Assembly: GCF_030818775.1 (NCBI RefSeq)
Contig: NZ_JAUTAU010000001.1
Span: forward strand, 4,600,001-4,664,000
Origin: Bacillus sp. SORGH_AS_0510
GTDB taxonomy: Bacteria; Bacillota; Bacilli; Bacillales; Cytobacillaceae
Length of the DNA: 64,000 nucleotides
Direction: 5' to 3'
The notes beneath the pieces are model-generated. The model was not told the origin of the DNA, searched no databases, and saw only the letters and a list, made by a program, of their open reading frames with translations. A program made the position numbers and the translations under genes. How positions within the stretch are numbered: the stretch's first letter is position 1; each line of letters starts with the position of its first letter. Of the stretch, positions 56,570 to 64,000 are shown piece after piece.

Positions 56570-57628
56570 TCAAACTCCTACTGTTTTAGAAAAAAAACGA
56601 TACTTCGTTGTAGAATAGTATAAATCTTCTGGGTCCAAGATGACAGTTGGAAATTCAGGCTGATGAACGGCATCAGGAAATCCTTGAGTTTCCAGACAAA
56701 CACCCAAATAGTTTCTTGCTCGGACACCCGATATGGAATAAGGTCCTTCCAAAAAGTTTGACGTATACACAACAACACATGGTTGATCTGTCGTCACAAG
56801 CAATGAACGGCCACTTTCCTCATCGCTCAGCATGACCGTATTCTCACCCTCAATTGTAAAAACAAGCGGATGGTCGTAGCCTTTCCCCACAAGGACATTC
56901 TGTGGATGAGAGGATTGAATCCCCGAACTCAGTCTTCTGCCGTGCTTGAAATCAAAAGGAGTATTTCGCGATGGTAGCACCCGCCCAGTCGGAATCAAAT
57001 CAGCCCCTAACTCTAAAAAGCGGTCGCTATCTAATCGAAGAATGTGGTCGGCACAATCCTTTTTGAGGTTGCCGCTTAAATTAAAATAAGAATGATTGGT
57101 TAAATTGACTAGCGTCTTTTTGTCAGTTTTCCCATGATAGGAGATAATCAGCTCATTTTTATTGTTTAGAACATAGGTCACTGTTGTTTCTAAATTGCCA
57201 GGATACCCTTCTTCACCATCCGGGCTCAAATAGAAAAATCTTAATCCAACCTGATTTTCTTCCACGATTTTCTCTGTGTTCCATACCACAGAATTGAAGC
57301 CCTTTTTGCCCCCATGTAAATGGTTAGGCGGCTCATTTTCCGCCAGCTTGTATTCCTTCCCATCCAGTTCAAAGCGTGCTTCTTGAATTCTCCCTGCTAC
57401 CCGGCCAACCACTGCACCAAAGTAGGGCGATAAATCCAAATAATCCTCGAATTCGTCAAACCCAAGCACCACATTCTCAAACTTCCCTTGACGGTCAGGA
57501 ACCAAAATTTTCGTGATCACACATCCGAAATTCAGGCATGAAACCGTCATGCCTGAATCGTTCACAAGGGAATATTCCCTGACCATTTCATCCTGATACT
57601 GTCCGACCCATCTTTCTAGTATTTCCAT
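56570..57628 (-). CDS. galM: aldose 1-epimerase (mutarotase) GalM
   Basis: 352 residues. Cytosolic beta-sandwich enzyme that interconverts alpha and beta galactose. Motifs: NHLHGGKKGFNSVVWN (near 100, catalytic His region), NLTNHSYFNLSG near 175 (second catalytic His) and CLETQGFPDAVHQPEFP near the end (catalytic Glu). Third enzyme of the Leloir set, 18 bp after galT and 3 bp before galR. Confidence 0.92.
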   Translation of the reverse strand: MEILERWVGQYQDEMVREYSLVNDSGMTVSCLNFGCVITKILVPDRQGKFENVVLGFDEFEDYLDLSPYFGAVVGRVAGRIQEARFELDGKEYKLAENEPPNHLHGGKKGFNSVVWNTEKIVEENQVGLRFFYLSPDGEEGYPGNLETTVTYVLNNKNELIISYHGKTDKKTLVNLTNHSYFNLSGNLKKDCADHILRLDSDRFLELGADLIPTGRVLPSRNTPFDFKHGRRLSSGIQSSHPQNVLVGKGYDHPLVFTIEGENTVMLSDEESGRSLLVTTDQPCVVVYTSNFLEGPYSISGVRARNYLGVCLETQGFPDAVHQPEFPTVILDPEDLYYSTTKYRFFSKTVGV

Positions 57629-57646
57629 TCTCTCTCACTCACCACT

Positions 57647-59140
57647 CTATAAAGATTGGATAAATCGCTTGAATCCATCCGTTCCCTCTTCATCTCGTTT
57701 GAAAACGCCTGCATCCTCTAACGCTTTTAGAAACTTCTTACCTACTTCTTCTCTCACCAGAGATTTCACATTGTCTTCATTCGCAACTGCTTCATAACGT
57801 GCCTTTAATTCTTCCGCCCAGCTTTGATGATAGTCCGCAACCTCGCCGCCATTACCGAGAATAAATCGTTCGACTTCTACTAGTTCATCCTTTAATCGGG
57901 CCGGTAAAACAGCGAGTCCCATGACTTCAATCAAGCCAATGTTTTCTTTTTTAATATGGTGAACATCTGCATGTGGATGGAAAATTCCCATCGGATGCTC
58001 CTCGTTTGTCCGATTGTTGCGAAGAACTAAATCGAGTTCATATCGATCACCTTTTTTACGCGCAATCGGTGTAATCGTATTGTGTGGAGTCTCGTCTGTT
58101 CGCGCTATAATTCCGACCTGTTCATCAATGTAATTTTTCCATTTGGCTAAAACATACGCCCCTGCCTCTACAAGTTCACTAATTTGCTCAGATCGCAGAC
58201 GAATAACAGACATCGGCCATTTAACAACGGCTCCCTCCACCTGTGGAAAGCCCGCCATCTTAAATGTCCAATCATCTTCCGCCTTTGCCATCGCAAATTC
58301 ATACTGACCGCCCTGGTAATGATCATGCGATAAGATTGAACCGCCGACAATTGGGATATCTGCATTCGAGCCGACAAAATAATGGGGAAACTGCTCAACA
58401 AAGGCTAATAAGCGTAAAAATGTATCCCTGCTGATTTTCATATCTGTATGTGTTTCTGATAACACGATACAATGCTCGTTGTAATACACATACGGCGAAT
58501 ACTGTAAATACCAGGTCTTGTCTAGCAGATTTAATCGAATCATCCGGTGATTCGAACGGGCCGGGTGGCCGATTCTGCCAGCATATCCTTCGTTTTCCAC
58601 ACAAAGCAGGCAGGTTGGATAGTCCGCTTTTTTCATTGTTCTCTCAAGCTCGATGCTGCGCGGATCTTTTTCTGGCTTCGATAGATTGATCGTAATATCT
58701 ATATCACCATATTCCGTCGCTGCCTTATACTCAATGTTGTTACCTATCCGCTTCATCTGGATATAATTACTATTCTTGCTAAGCTCATAAAAGTAATCTG
58801 TTGCCGTCTTAGGATCCTGCTTATATTTTTCAAAGAAGAGTTGGTTCACCGTTGAGGGGCGGGCCATCAAGCAATTCATGATTTTACTCGAGAATATTTC
58901 CTTTTCGTCAAAAATATCCTCTATGACATCCTGCTGACAGGCATAGTTCACGATCTCGTCAAGCAGGTCAGGAATGCCCATGCTGCTTCTCTCGACAAAC
59001 TCCACTTCTTTAAATTCCGTTAACCCTAGTAAAGAAAGAATTTGATTGCGAGCATAGATTTGGTCTTCTTGGTCGATTAATTGAACGGCCAACGCTTGGT
59101 CGATTAATTGTTGCACTAGTTGATCAATCATGTTTTTCAC
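57647..59140 (-). CDS. galT: UDP-glucose-hexose-1-phosphate uridylyltransferase GalT
   Basis: 497 residues, the Gram-positive GalT2 type, longer than the E. coli enzyme. It exchanges UMP between UDP-glucose and galactose-1-phosphate. Conserved stretches include NEHCIVLSETHTDMKISRDTF (uridylyl site region), HYFVGSNADIPIVGGSILSHDHYQGG and LPARLKDELVEVERF. It lies 2 bp after galE. Codon use and ribosome site (GAGGTG) look normal. Confidence 0.92.
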   Translation of the reverse strand: MKNMIDQLVQQLIDQALAVQLIDQEDQIYARNQILSLLGLTEFKEVEFVERSSMGIPDLLDEIVNYACQQDVIEDIFDEKEIFSSKIMNCLMARPSTVNQLFFEKYKQDPKTATDYFYELSKNSNYIQMKRIGNNIEYKAATEYGDIDITINLSKPEKDPRSIELERTMKKADYPTCLLCVENEGYAGRIGHPARSNHRMIRLNLLDKTWYLQYSPYVYYNEHCIVLSETHTDMKISRDTFLRLLAFVEQFPHYFVGSNADIPIVGGSILSHDHYQGGQYEFAMAKAEDDWTFKMAGFPQVEGAVVKWPMSVIRLRSEQISELVEAGAYVLAKWKNYIDEQVGIIARTDETPHNTITPIARKKGDRYELDLVLRNNRTNEEHPMGIFHPHADVHHIKKENIGLIEVMGLAVLPARLKDELVEVERFILGNGGEVADYHQSWAEELKARYEAVANEDNVKSLVREEVGKKFLKALEDAGVFKRDEEGTDGFKRFIQSL

Positions 59141-59142
59141 CT

Positions 59143-60132
59143 CTATTTTTGATAGCCATTAGGGTGATGCTGATGCCAGTTCCAGGCATTTTTAATGATT
59201 TCATGGATGGAGGTTCTCGATGGATTCCACCCAAGCACTTGCTTCGCTTTTTCCGAGGAGGCAATTAACGTACTAGGATCACCTGAGCGTCGATCACCCA
59301 TTTTGACTGGAATATTGATTCCTGTTACCCCTTTTGCTGTTTCAACAATTTCCTTTACTGAAAAACCCTGGCTGCTGCCAAGATTAAACACATTACTCTC
59401 CCCGCCCTTTTGCAGGTAACGGAGGGCTAGTATGTGCGCATCTATTAAGTCTTCGACATGAATATAGTCACGGACACATGTCCCGTCTGCTGTGTCATAA
59501 TCATCGCCAAAAATGGTCACTGCTTCTCTTTTTCCTAAGGCTGCTTCCAATACAACCGGAATGAGGTGCGTTTCCGGATTATGATCCTCGCCAATTTGCC
59601 CATCGCTTCGAGCCGATGCCACGTTAAAATATCTAAGCGAGACATACTTAAGATCAAATGCCTTTTCGCACCAAGCCATCATTTTTTCCATTGCGAGCTT
59701 AGTTTCACCATACGTATTCGTTGGAATCGTTGCCGCCTCTTCTGTAATCGGCACTACCTTTTGCTCGCCATAGACAGCAGCCGTTGAGGAAAACACGATG
59801 TACTTTACGCCAAACTCCTTCATCATTTCCAGAACTACTTGCGTTCCGAACACATTATTATCGAAGTATTTTAACGGCTCAGTCATCGACTCACCAACTA
59901 GGGAGTTCGCAGCAAAATGTAGAATTGCCTCGATGTTTTCTTTTTCAAAAACAGCTCGTAAAAACTCCCGGTTACGGATATCCCCTTCGTAAAAGCGTGC
60001 CTCGGGATGAATAGCGTCTCGATGCCCGGTTTGCAAGTTATCGACAACCACCACTTCAAAGCCTTGATCCTTTAACTGGTAAACAGCGTGGGAACCTACA
60101 TAACCCGCCCCACCTAATACGAGAATACTCAT
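59143..60132 (-). CDS. galE: UDP-glucose 4-epimerase GalE
   Basis: 329 residues, extended short-chain dehydrogenase with bound NAD+. N-terminal SILVLGGAGYVGSHAVYQL (GxxGxxG), SSTAAVYG with the active Ser/Thr, and the catalytic YGETKLAMEKM Tyr-Lys pair. DYIHVEDLIDAHILAL follows. Converts UDP-galactose to UDP-glucose. It starts immediately after the galK stop, with GGAGG inside galK. Confidence 0.93.
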   Translation of the reverse strand: MSILVLGGAGYVGSHAVYQLKDQGFEVVVVDNLQTGHRDAIHPEARFYEGDIRNREFLRAVFEKENIEAILHFAANSLVGESMTEPLKYFDNNVFGTQVVLEMMKEFGVKYIVFSSTAAVYGEQKVVPITEEAATIPTNTYGETKLAMEKMMAWCEKAFDLKYVSLRYFNVASARSDGQIGEDHNPETHLIPVVLEAALGKREAVTIFGDDYDTADGTCVRDYIHVEDLIDAHILALRYLQKGGESNVFNLGSSQGFSVKEIVETAKGVTGINIPVKMGDRRSGDPSTLIASSEKAKQVLGWNPSRTSIHEIIKNAWNWHQHHPNGYQK

Positions 60133-61314
60133 TTAAATTAACGCCTCCATTTCCATTTCCTTAGCCCCGTCACCAATACTTGCTACATAGAAATCCGCGT
60201 CATAACCAATTTTGTTCTTATAAGCCGCTCCCACATTGGCAATAAAGTTTTCCACCTCTTCATTGGCCACAACCGCAATAGCGCAACCGCCAAATCCTGC
60301 GCCGGTCATACGTGCACCAAGGACACCAGGCTGATTCCACGCTGCTTCTACTAAATTATCGAGTTCCACGCCTGTCACTTCATAGTCGTCACGTAACGAA
60401 ATATGCGATTGATTCATTAGCTGGCCGAATACTGCCAGGTTTCCTGCCTTTAATTCCTCGAGCGCTCTCAATGTTCTGACATTTTCATAGACAGCATGTT
60501 TCGCCCGTTTGCGAACAATTTCATTCTTGATCAAGAATTGATTTTCATCAAAGTCTGCTTCTGAAAGCTGGCCGAGCGCTTCAATCGGGAGTTTCGTCTG
60601 AAGCTCTGCCAATGCCGCTTCACATTCTCCTCTTCGCTCGTTATACTTCGAATCCGCCAATTCTCTGCGTTTGTTTGTATTCATAATAATGATTTTGTGT
60701 TGATCAAGCTGGATCGGTGCGTATTCATATTGAAGGGTTTGGCAATCTAGCAAAATCCCGGCATCCACCTTGCCCATTCCGATTGCAAATTGGTCCATGA
60801 TTCCGCTATTTACCCCAATAAATTCATTCTCCACCCGCTTGCCTAGCTTGATTAATTCAAGTCGAGGAATGTCTAAATGGAACAGTCCATTGACTAAAAC
60901 ACCTGTTAACAATTCGATGGATGCGGAAGAAGATAAGCCCGCTCCGTTCGGAATATTCCCGTTGATTGCGCACTCAAATCCCGATGAAATCTCGTAGCCC
61001 GCTTCCATGATGTAGCGAATCATCCCTTTTGGGTAGTTCGCCCAATTATGTTGTTTCTCGTAATCTAGTTCTCTTAGATCAAATTCGATTATTCCTTTGT
61101 CAGGAAAGTTAACCGAGTACAGGCGCACAAGCTGATCCTCACGCTTTCTTGCAACAGCATAGGTCCCATAGGTGATGGCACATGGAAAAACATGACCGCC
61201 ATTATAATCAGTGTGTTCACCAATTAAGTTAATCCTCCCCGGAGCAAAGAATGCCTGCCTAGGTAATGCTTGAAATAAGTCTAAGAATATTTTATTTAAC
61301 GATGTGACGTTCAT
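60133..61314 (-). CDS. galK: galactokinase GalK
   Basis: 393 residues of the GHMP kinase family. Galactose motif PGRINLIGEHTDYNGGHVFP near 25, ATP loop NGNIPNGAGLSSSASIELL near 115, and the C-terminal ARMTGAGFGGCAIAVV near 340. Phosphorylates galactose. TTGGAGGG precedes the ATG. First gene of the operon, 60 nt after a -10 element. Confidence 0.94.
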   Translation of the reverse strand: MNVTSLNKIFLDLFQALPRQAFFAPGRINLIGEHTDYNGGHVFPCAITYGTYAVARKREDQLVRLYSVNFPDKGIIEFDLRELDYEKQHNWANYPKGMIRYIMEAGYEISSGFECAINGNIPNGAGLSSSASIELLTGVLVNGLFHLDIPRLELIKLGKRVENEFIGVNSGIMDQFAIGMGKVDAGILLDCQTLQYEYAPIQLDQHKIIIMNTNKRRELADSKYNERRGECEAALAELQTKLPIEALGQLSEADFDENQFLIKNEIVRKRAKHAVYENVRTLRALEELKAGNLAVFGQLMNQSHISLRDDYEVTGVELDNLVEAAWNQPGVLGARMTGAGFGGCAIAVVANEEVENFIANVGAAYKNKIGYDADFYVASIGDGAKEMEMEALI

Positions 61315-61375
61315 TAATGAATCCCTCCAACTATGTCTGCCATTTCATCTTGAAATCCTTTTCATCTTAATTACC

Positions 61376-61431
61376 ATTTTACTCCCGTCAGTAAAAATCT
61401 TCAATTATTTTTACTAAAATTTTTACTAAAA
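61376..61431 (-). promoter_or_regulatory. gal operon promoter with tandem TTTTACTAAAA operators
   Basis: TTGAAG (-35, 61399-61404), 17-bp spacer, TAAAAT (-10, 61376-61381) on the minus strand. Immediately upstream lie two odd-centred palindromes TTTTACTAAAA (61409-61419 and 61421-61431), 12 bp apart. A third, partial TTTTTACTGA falls in the -35/-10 spacer. Likely sites for the LacI-family regulator; inference. Confidence 0.65.
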
Positions 61432-61599
61432 ATTTATTAAAATAAGACGAATGTTAACCAACCAGTTTTACTTGAACGGTGCAAACAAGGAATTTACGAA
61501 TATAAACACACTTAAAAAATATGTTCATCAGGTTTATGAAAGAAAAAACTTGGTTGTGCAACAAAAAAATCCTTCATTCGGTTATGAAGGACAAAATTC

Positions 61600-62125
61600 A
61601 AATGAAAAGTAGACGTAGGAGCTTCTACTTCGACTTTCTTGCTTTCTTTTGATTAAAAAGTAGACGTAGAAACTTTCTACTTCGACTTTCTCGCATTCTT
61701 TTAAATGAAAAGTAGACGTAGGAGTCGTCTACTTCGACTTTCTTGCTTTCTTTTAAGTGAAAAGTAGACGTAGGAGCCTTCTACTTCGACTTCCTTGCTT
61801 TCTTTTGATTAAAAAGTAGACATAAGAGCCTTCTACTTCGACTTTCTCGCTTTCTTTTATATGAAAAGTAGACGTAGGAGCTTCTACTTCGACTTTCTTG
61901 CTTTCTTTTGATTAAAAAGTAGACGTAGAAACCTTCTACTTCGACTTTCTCGCCTTCTTTTAAATGAAAAGTAGACGTAGGAGTCGTCTACTTCGGCTTT
62001 CTTGCTTTCTTTTGATTAAAAAGTAGACGTAGAAACCTTCTACTTCGACTTTCTCGCCTTCTTTTGATAAAAAGTAGGCGTAGGAGCTCTACTTCGACTT
62101 TCTTGCCTTCTTTGTTTGGCTTACA
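61600..62125. repeat. 52-bp tandem repeat array (10 units), AAGTAGA/TCTACTT hairpin
   Basis: AGTAGACG recurs at 61608, 61659, 61711, 61763, 61815, 61867, 61918, 61970, 62022 and 62073, steps of 51-52 bp. The stem is AAGTAGA...TCTACTT around about 11 nt. The pyrimidine part (CTTCGACTTTCTTGCTTTCTTTT) alternates in detail between neighbouring units. No gene. Confidence 0.9.
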
Positions 62126-62129
62126 TGAA

Positions 62130-62262
62130 AATTGTTCTTCATCCAGACTATGAAGGACAAAGTTCGGGTGCATAACATGAAAAATGTCCTTCATCCGGTG
62201 TATGAAGGACAAAATCGGTTGGATAACAAGAAAAATGTCCTTCATCTGTGGGATGAAGGACA
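62130..62262. repeat. 52-bp hairpin array TGTCCTTCAT/ATGAAGGACA (3 units)
   Basis: CTTCATC recurs at 62137, 62189 and 62240 (steps 52 and 51). Each unit has a nearly perfect 10-bp stem TGTCCTTCAT-N7-ATGAAGGACA. An isolated copy lies at about 61570-61591 before the neighbouring array. It ends directly at the alpha-galactosidase stop and could act as its terminator. Confidence 0.88.
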
Positions 62263-62266
62263 AATC

Positions 62267-64000
62267 TTACTTTAATTGTTCCTCGGTTTTTATTAAATAA
62301 AATACATGTGATTGAAAGTCGCCTCCGCGTTCTGCACTTCGGCCATTGACTCCATTAAACTCAGTCGGCAGCGGAAGCCCTACGTGCATAAGCTCATCGC
62401 CATAATACGTTTGATGACTACCGGCAAGCTTATAGGTTGTTGATTCATCTAATCCACTAAGTCGCAATGTTTGCTTTTTCTGAGAATTTGGTGTCGCCAG
62501 CACCTTGTACCAGCCAATCAATGCTTCTGTCTGATCCTTGCTTACGACCATCCAAGCTGTTTCATTTCCAGTAAAAGGACTAAGCAGGCGATAAAACTGG
62601 CCATCGCGGATAAGACCTCTCTGTTTTTTATAAAAAGCCACCTGCTCTTTAATGGTGGAACACTCCTCTTCTGATAGCTTTAACGGATTTAGTTCATAGC
62701 CAAATGTGCCAAAGTAAGCCGTATTGGCCCTCATTTGCAGAGGAGTCGTCCTTAACGTTTGATGATTCGGAACCGCCGAAACATGAGATCCCATGCTATA
62801 TAGCGGATATGCTAAGGACGTTCCATACTGTATTTTCAACCGTTCAACGGCATCCGTATCATCACTTGTCCAAGCTTGAGGTGCGTAATACATCATACCC
62901 GGATCGAATCGTCCACCCCCACCGGCACAGGATTCAAATAATACATGAGGAAACTCGCTCGTTAACCGCTCATACAATTGATAGACTCCTAGTATATACC
63001 GGTGAAAAAACTCTCCCTGCTGTTGAGAGGCTAAGTTGCGAGAGAATGCTTCTGTAATATTCCGATTCATATCCCATTTTATATAGGAAAGCTTCGTTCG
63101 TTTGATGATATCGGACATTTTTTCATAAAGATAATCGACAATTTCCGATCTTGAAAAATCTAGGACAAGCTGATTCCTGCCAAGGGTTTGCTGATGGTTA
63201 TTACCAACAGCCCAATCCGGGTGCATTCTATACAATTCACTATTAGGACTAATCATTTCAGGTTCAAACCAAAGACCAAATTTCATGCCAGAATCAGCAA
63301 TTTTCTTAGCCAAGCTTTCTAACCCTTCAGGAAGCTTATTTAAGTCGACAAACCAATCACCTAGAGAGGATGTATCATCATTTCTTTTTCCAAACCAGCC
63401 ATCATCCAGCACAAACAGTTCGATTCCTAATTCACTGGCGGATTTTGCGATGTTTACCAACTTTTCCTCATTGAAATCAAAGTAGGTGGCTTCCCAGTTA
63501 TTAATCAATATTGGACGTTCTTGCTTTCGCCATTGAGCGGGGATTAAATTTTCACGATAAAGAGCATGGAATGCCTGACTCATCCCATTTAGCCCTTGAT
63601 CTGAATACACCATCACTACTTCAGGTGTTTGAAATGACTCCTGCGGCTTTAATGACCACTTGAAGCCAAATGGATGAATCCCAACTGTCAGCCTAGTTGT
63701 ATCATAATGATCCACTTCTACTTGCATAAGAAAATTACTACTATAGATAAAATTAAATCCGTATACCTCGCCTGCATGCTCCGTCGCTGCTGGCCTTTTT
63801 AATGCTAAAAACGGATTATGATGGTGGGAGCTTGCCCCGCGCAGACTCGAAATAGACTGAATTCCTGTTTCTAGTTTTCTTTCCTTAACATGCCGTTCTC
63901 TTGACCATGCCCCGGCTAAGTGAACAAACTGAAAATCCTTATCTGGCAGGTCGAGAGAAGCACTCATTAATCTTTCAATAGCTAACTTCTCTTGACCATT
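62267..64000 (-). CDS. alpha-galactosidase, GH36 family (partial, 5' end beyond window)
   Basis: The frame is open to the last base, so the N terminus (roughly 150 residues of a 730-residue enzyme) is missing; ATG at 63967 is internal. Catalytic motifs: WFGKRND and GWFEPEM regions, nucleophile Asp in SYIKWDMNRNITE, and the acid/base Asp in CAGGGGRFDPGMMYY...WTSDDTDA. It splits terminal alpha-galactose from raffinose or melibiose-like sugars, providing galactose for the next operon. No signal peptide can be judged. Related to B. subtilis MelA and Geobacillus AgaN types. Confidence 0.9.
   Translation of the reverse strand, partial: NGQEKLAIERLMSASLDLPDKDFQFVHLAGAWSRERHVKERKLETGIQSISSLRGASSHHHNPFLALKRPAATEHAGEVYGFNFIYSSNFLMQVEVDHYDTTRLTVGIHPFGFKWSLKPQESFQTPEVVMVYSDQGLNGMSQAFHALYRENLIPAQWRKQERPILINNWEATYFDFNEEKLVNIAKSASELGIELFVLDDGWFGKRNDDTSSLGDWFVDLNKLPEGLESLAKKIADSGMKFGLWFEPEMISPNSELYRMHPDWAVGNNHQQTLGRNQLVLDFSRSEIVDYLYEKMSDIIKRTKLSYIKWDMNRNITEAFSRNLASQQQGEFFHRYILGVYQLYERLTSEFPHVLFESCAGGGGRFDPGMMYYAPQAWTSDDTDAVERLKIQYGTSLAYPLYSMGSHVSAVPNHQTLRTTPLQMRANTAYFGTFGYELNPLKLSEEECSTIKEQVAFYKKQRGLIRDGQFYRLLSPFTGNETAWMVVSKDQTEALIGWYKVLATPNSQKKQTLRLSGLDESTTYKLAGSHQTYYGDELMHVGLPLPTEFNGVNGRSAERGGDFQSHVFYLIKTEEQLK

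Noticed and set aside
61988..62263. A 91-residue minus-strand reading frame with repeated FIHRMKDIFHVMHP-type segments
   Set aside because: It is only translation of the tandem repeats at 61600-62262 and lacks a ribosome site.

Overview
The window looks like chromosomal DNA of a low-GC Gram-positive Bacillaceae member (Bacillus/Neobacillus-like). Supporting signs are Bacillus-type 16S and 23S rRNA, TTGACA/TATAAT promoters, GGAGG ribosome binding sites with frequent GTG/TTG starts, CcpA cre sites, an adenine riboswitch, and genes matching B. subtilis des, dbpA, tcyP, ywrABCD-like and yknXYZ-like sets. No phage, plasmid or CRISPR is visible. Most genes, including the rRNA operon, lie on the minus strand, so replication probably runs right to left here.

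Layout. 1-2425: start of an rRNA operon (16S, tRNA-less spacer, 5' end of 23S). 2.6-6.3 kb: a methyltransferase, then a 52-bp tandem-repeat array split by a complete IS21-family element. 6.4-9.8 kb: a ywr-like cluster (two half-size CHR transporters, gamma-glutamyltransferase, Lrp/AsnC regulator). 9.8-13.1 kb: a DesR-like response regulator whose DNA-binding domain is mostly deleted, fatty acid desaturase, RNA helicase DbpA. 13.2-14.4 kb: adenosine deaminase under an adenine riboswitch. 14.4-25.9 kb: an ABC exporter, a flavin monooxygenase, a MacAB/YknXYZ-type efflux set, small membrane proteins and a PAS histidine kinase/response regulator pair. Four promoters in this block share one architecture (TGCG repeats 21-22 bp apart, then exactly 23 bp to the -10), which suggests an undescribed local regulon. 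25.9-41.4 kb: RNase J, MscS channel, a frameshifted M20 peptidase, a LacI regulator with its probable operator before a HAD phosphatase, assorted hydrolases, DedA, PAP2 and the cystine carrier TcyP. 41.4-45.5 kb: a 3-hydroxybutyrate module (GntP permease, dehydrogenase, sigma-54 activator) with a near-perfect sigma-54 promoter, three enhancer-like palindromes and a cre-like site. 46.3-64 kb: a galactose/alpha-galactoside block (mglBAC with frameshifted mglA, a sugar-binding-protein/kinase/AraC-type regulator system, galKETM with a LacI regulator, and the 3' part of a GH36 alpha-galactosidase).

How the parts fit. In the last block alpha-galactosidase would release galactose, MglBAC would import it, GalM/GalK/GalT/GalE would feed it into the Leloir pathway, and the LacI regulator, the three-component sensor and CcpA would control it. 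The 14-26 kb block reads as an envelope-stress or detoxification response.

The most unusual non-coding signal is a set of intergenic tandem arrays. Eight arrays of 3 to 12 units mostly have unrelated sequences yet almost all share a 51-55 bp period, usually exactly 52. Most units carry an inverted repeat, and in seven of the eight the pyrimidine-rich strand is the plus strand. Separate dispersed GGTGTCAGGCACC palindromes occur between genes.
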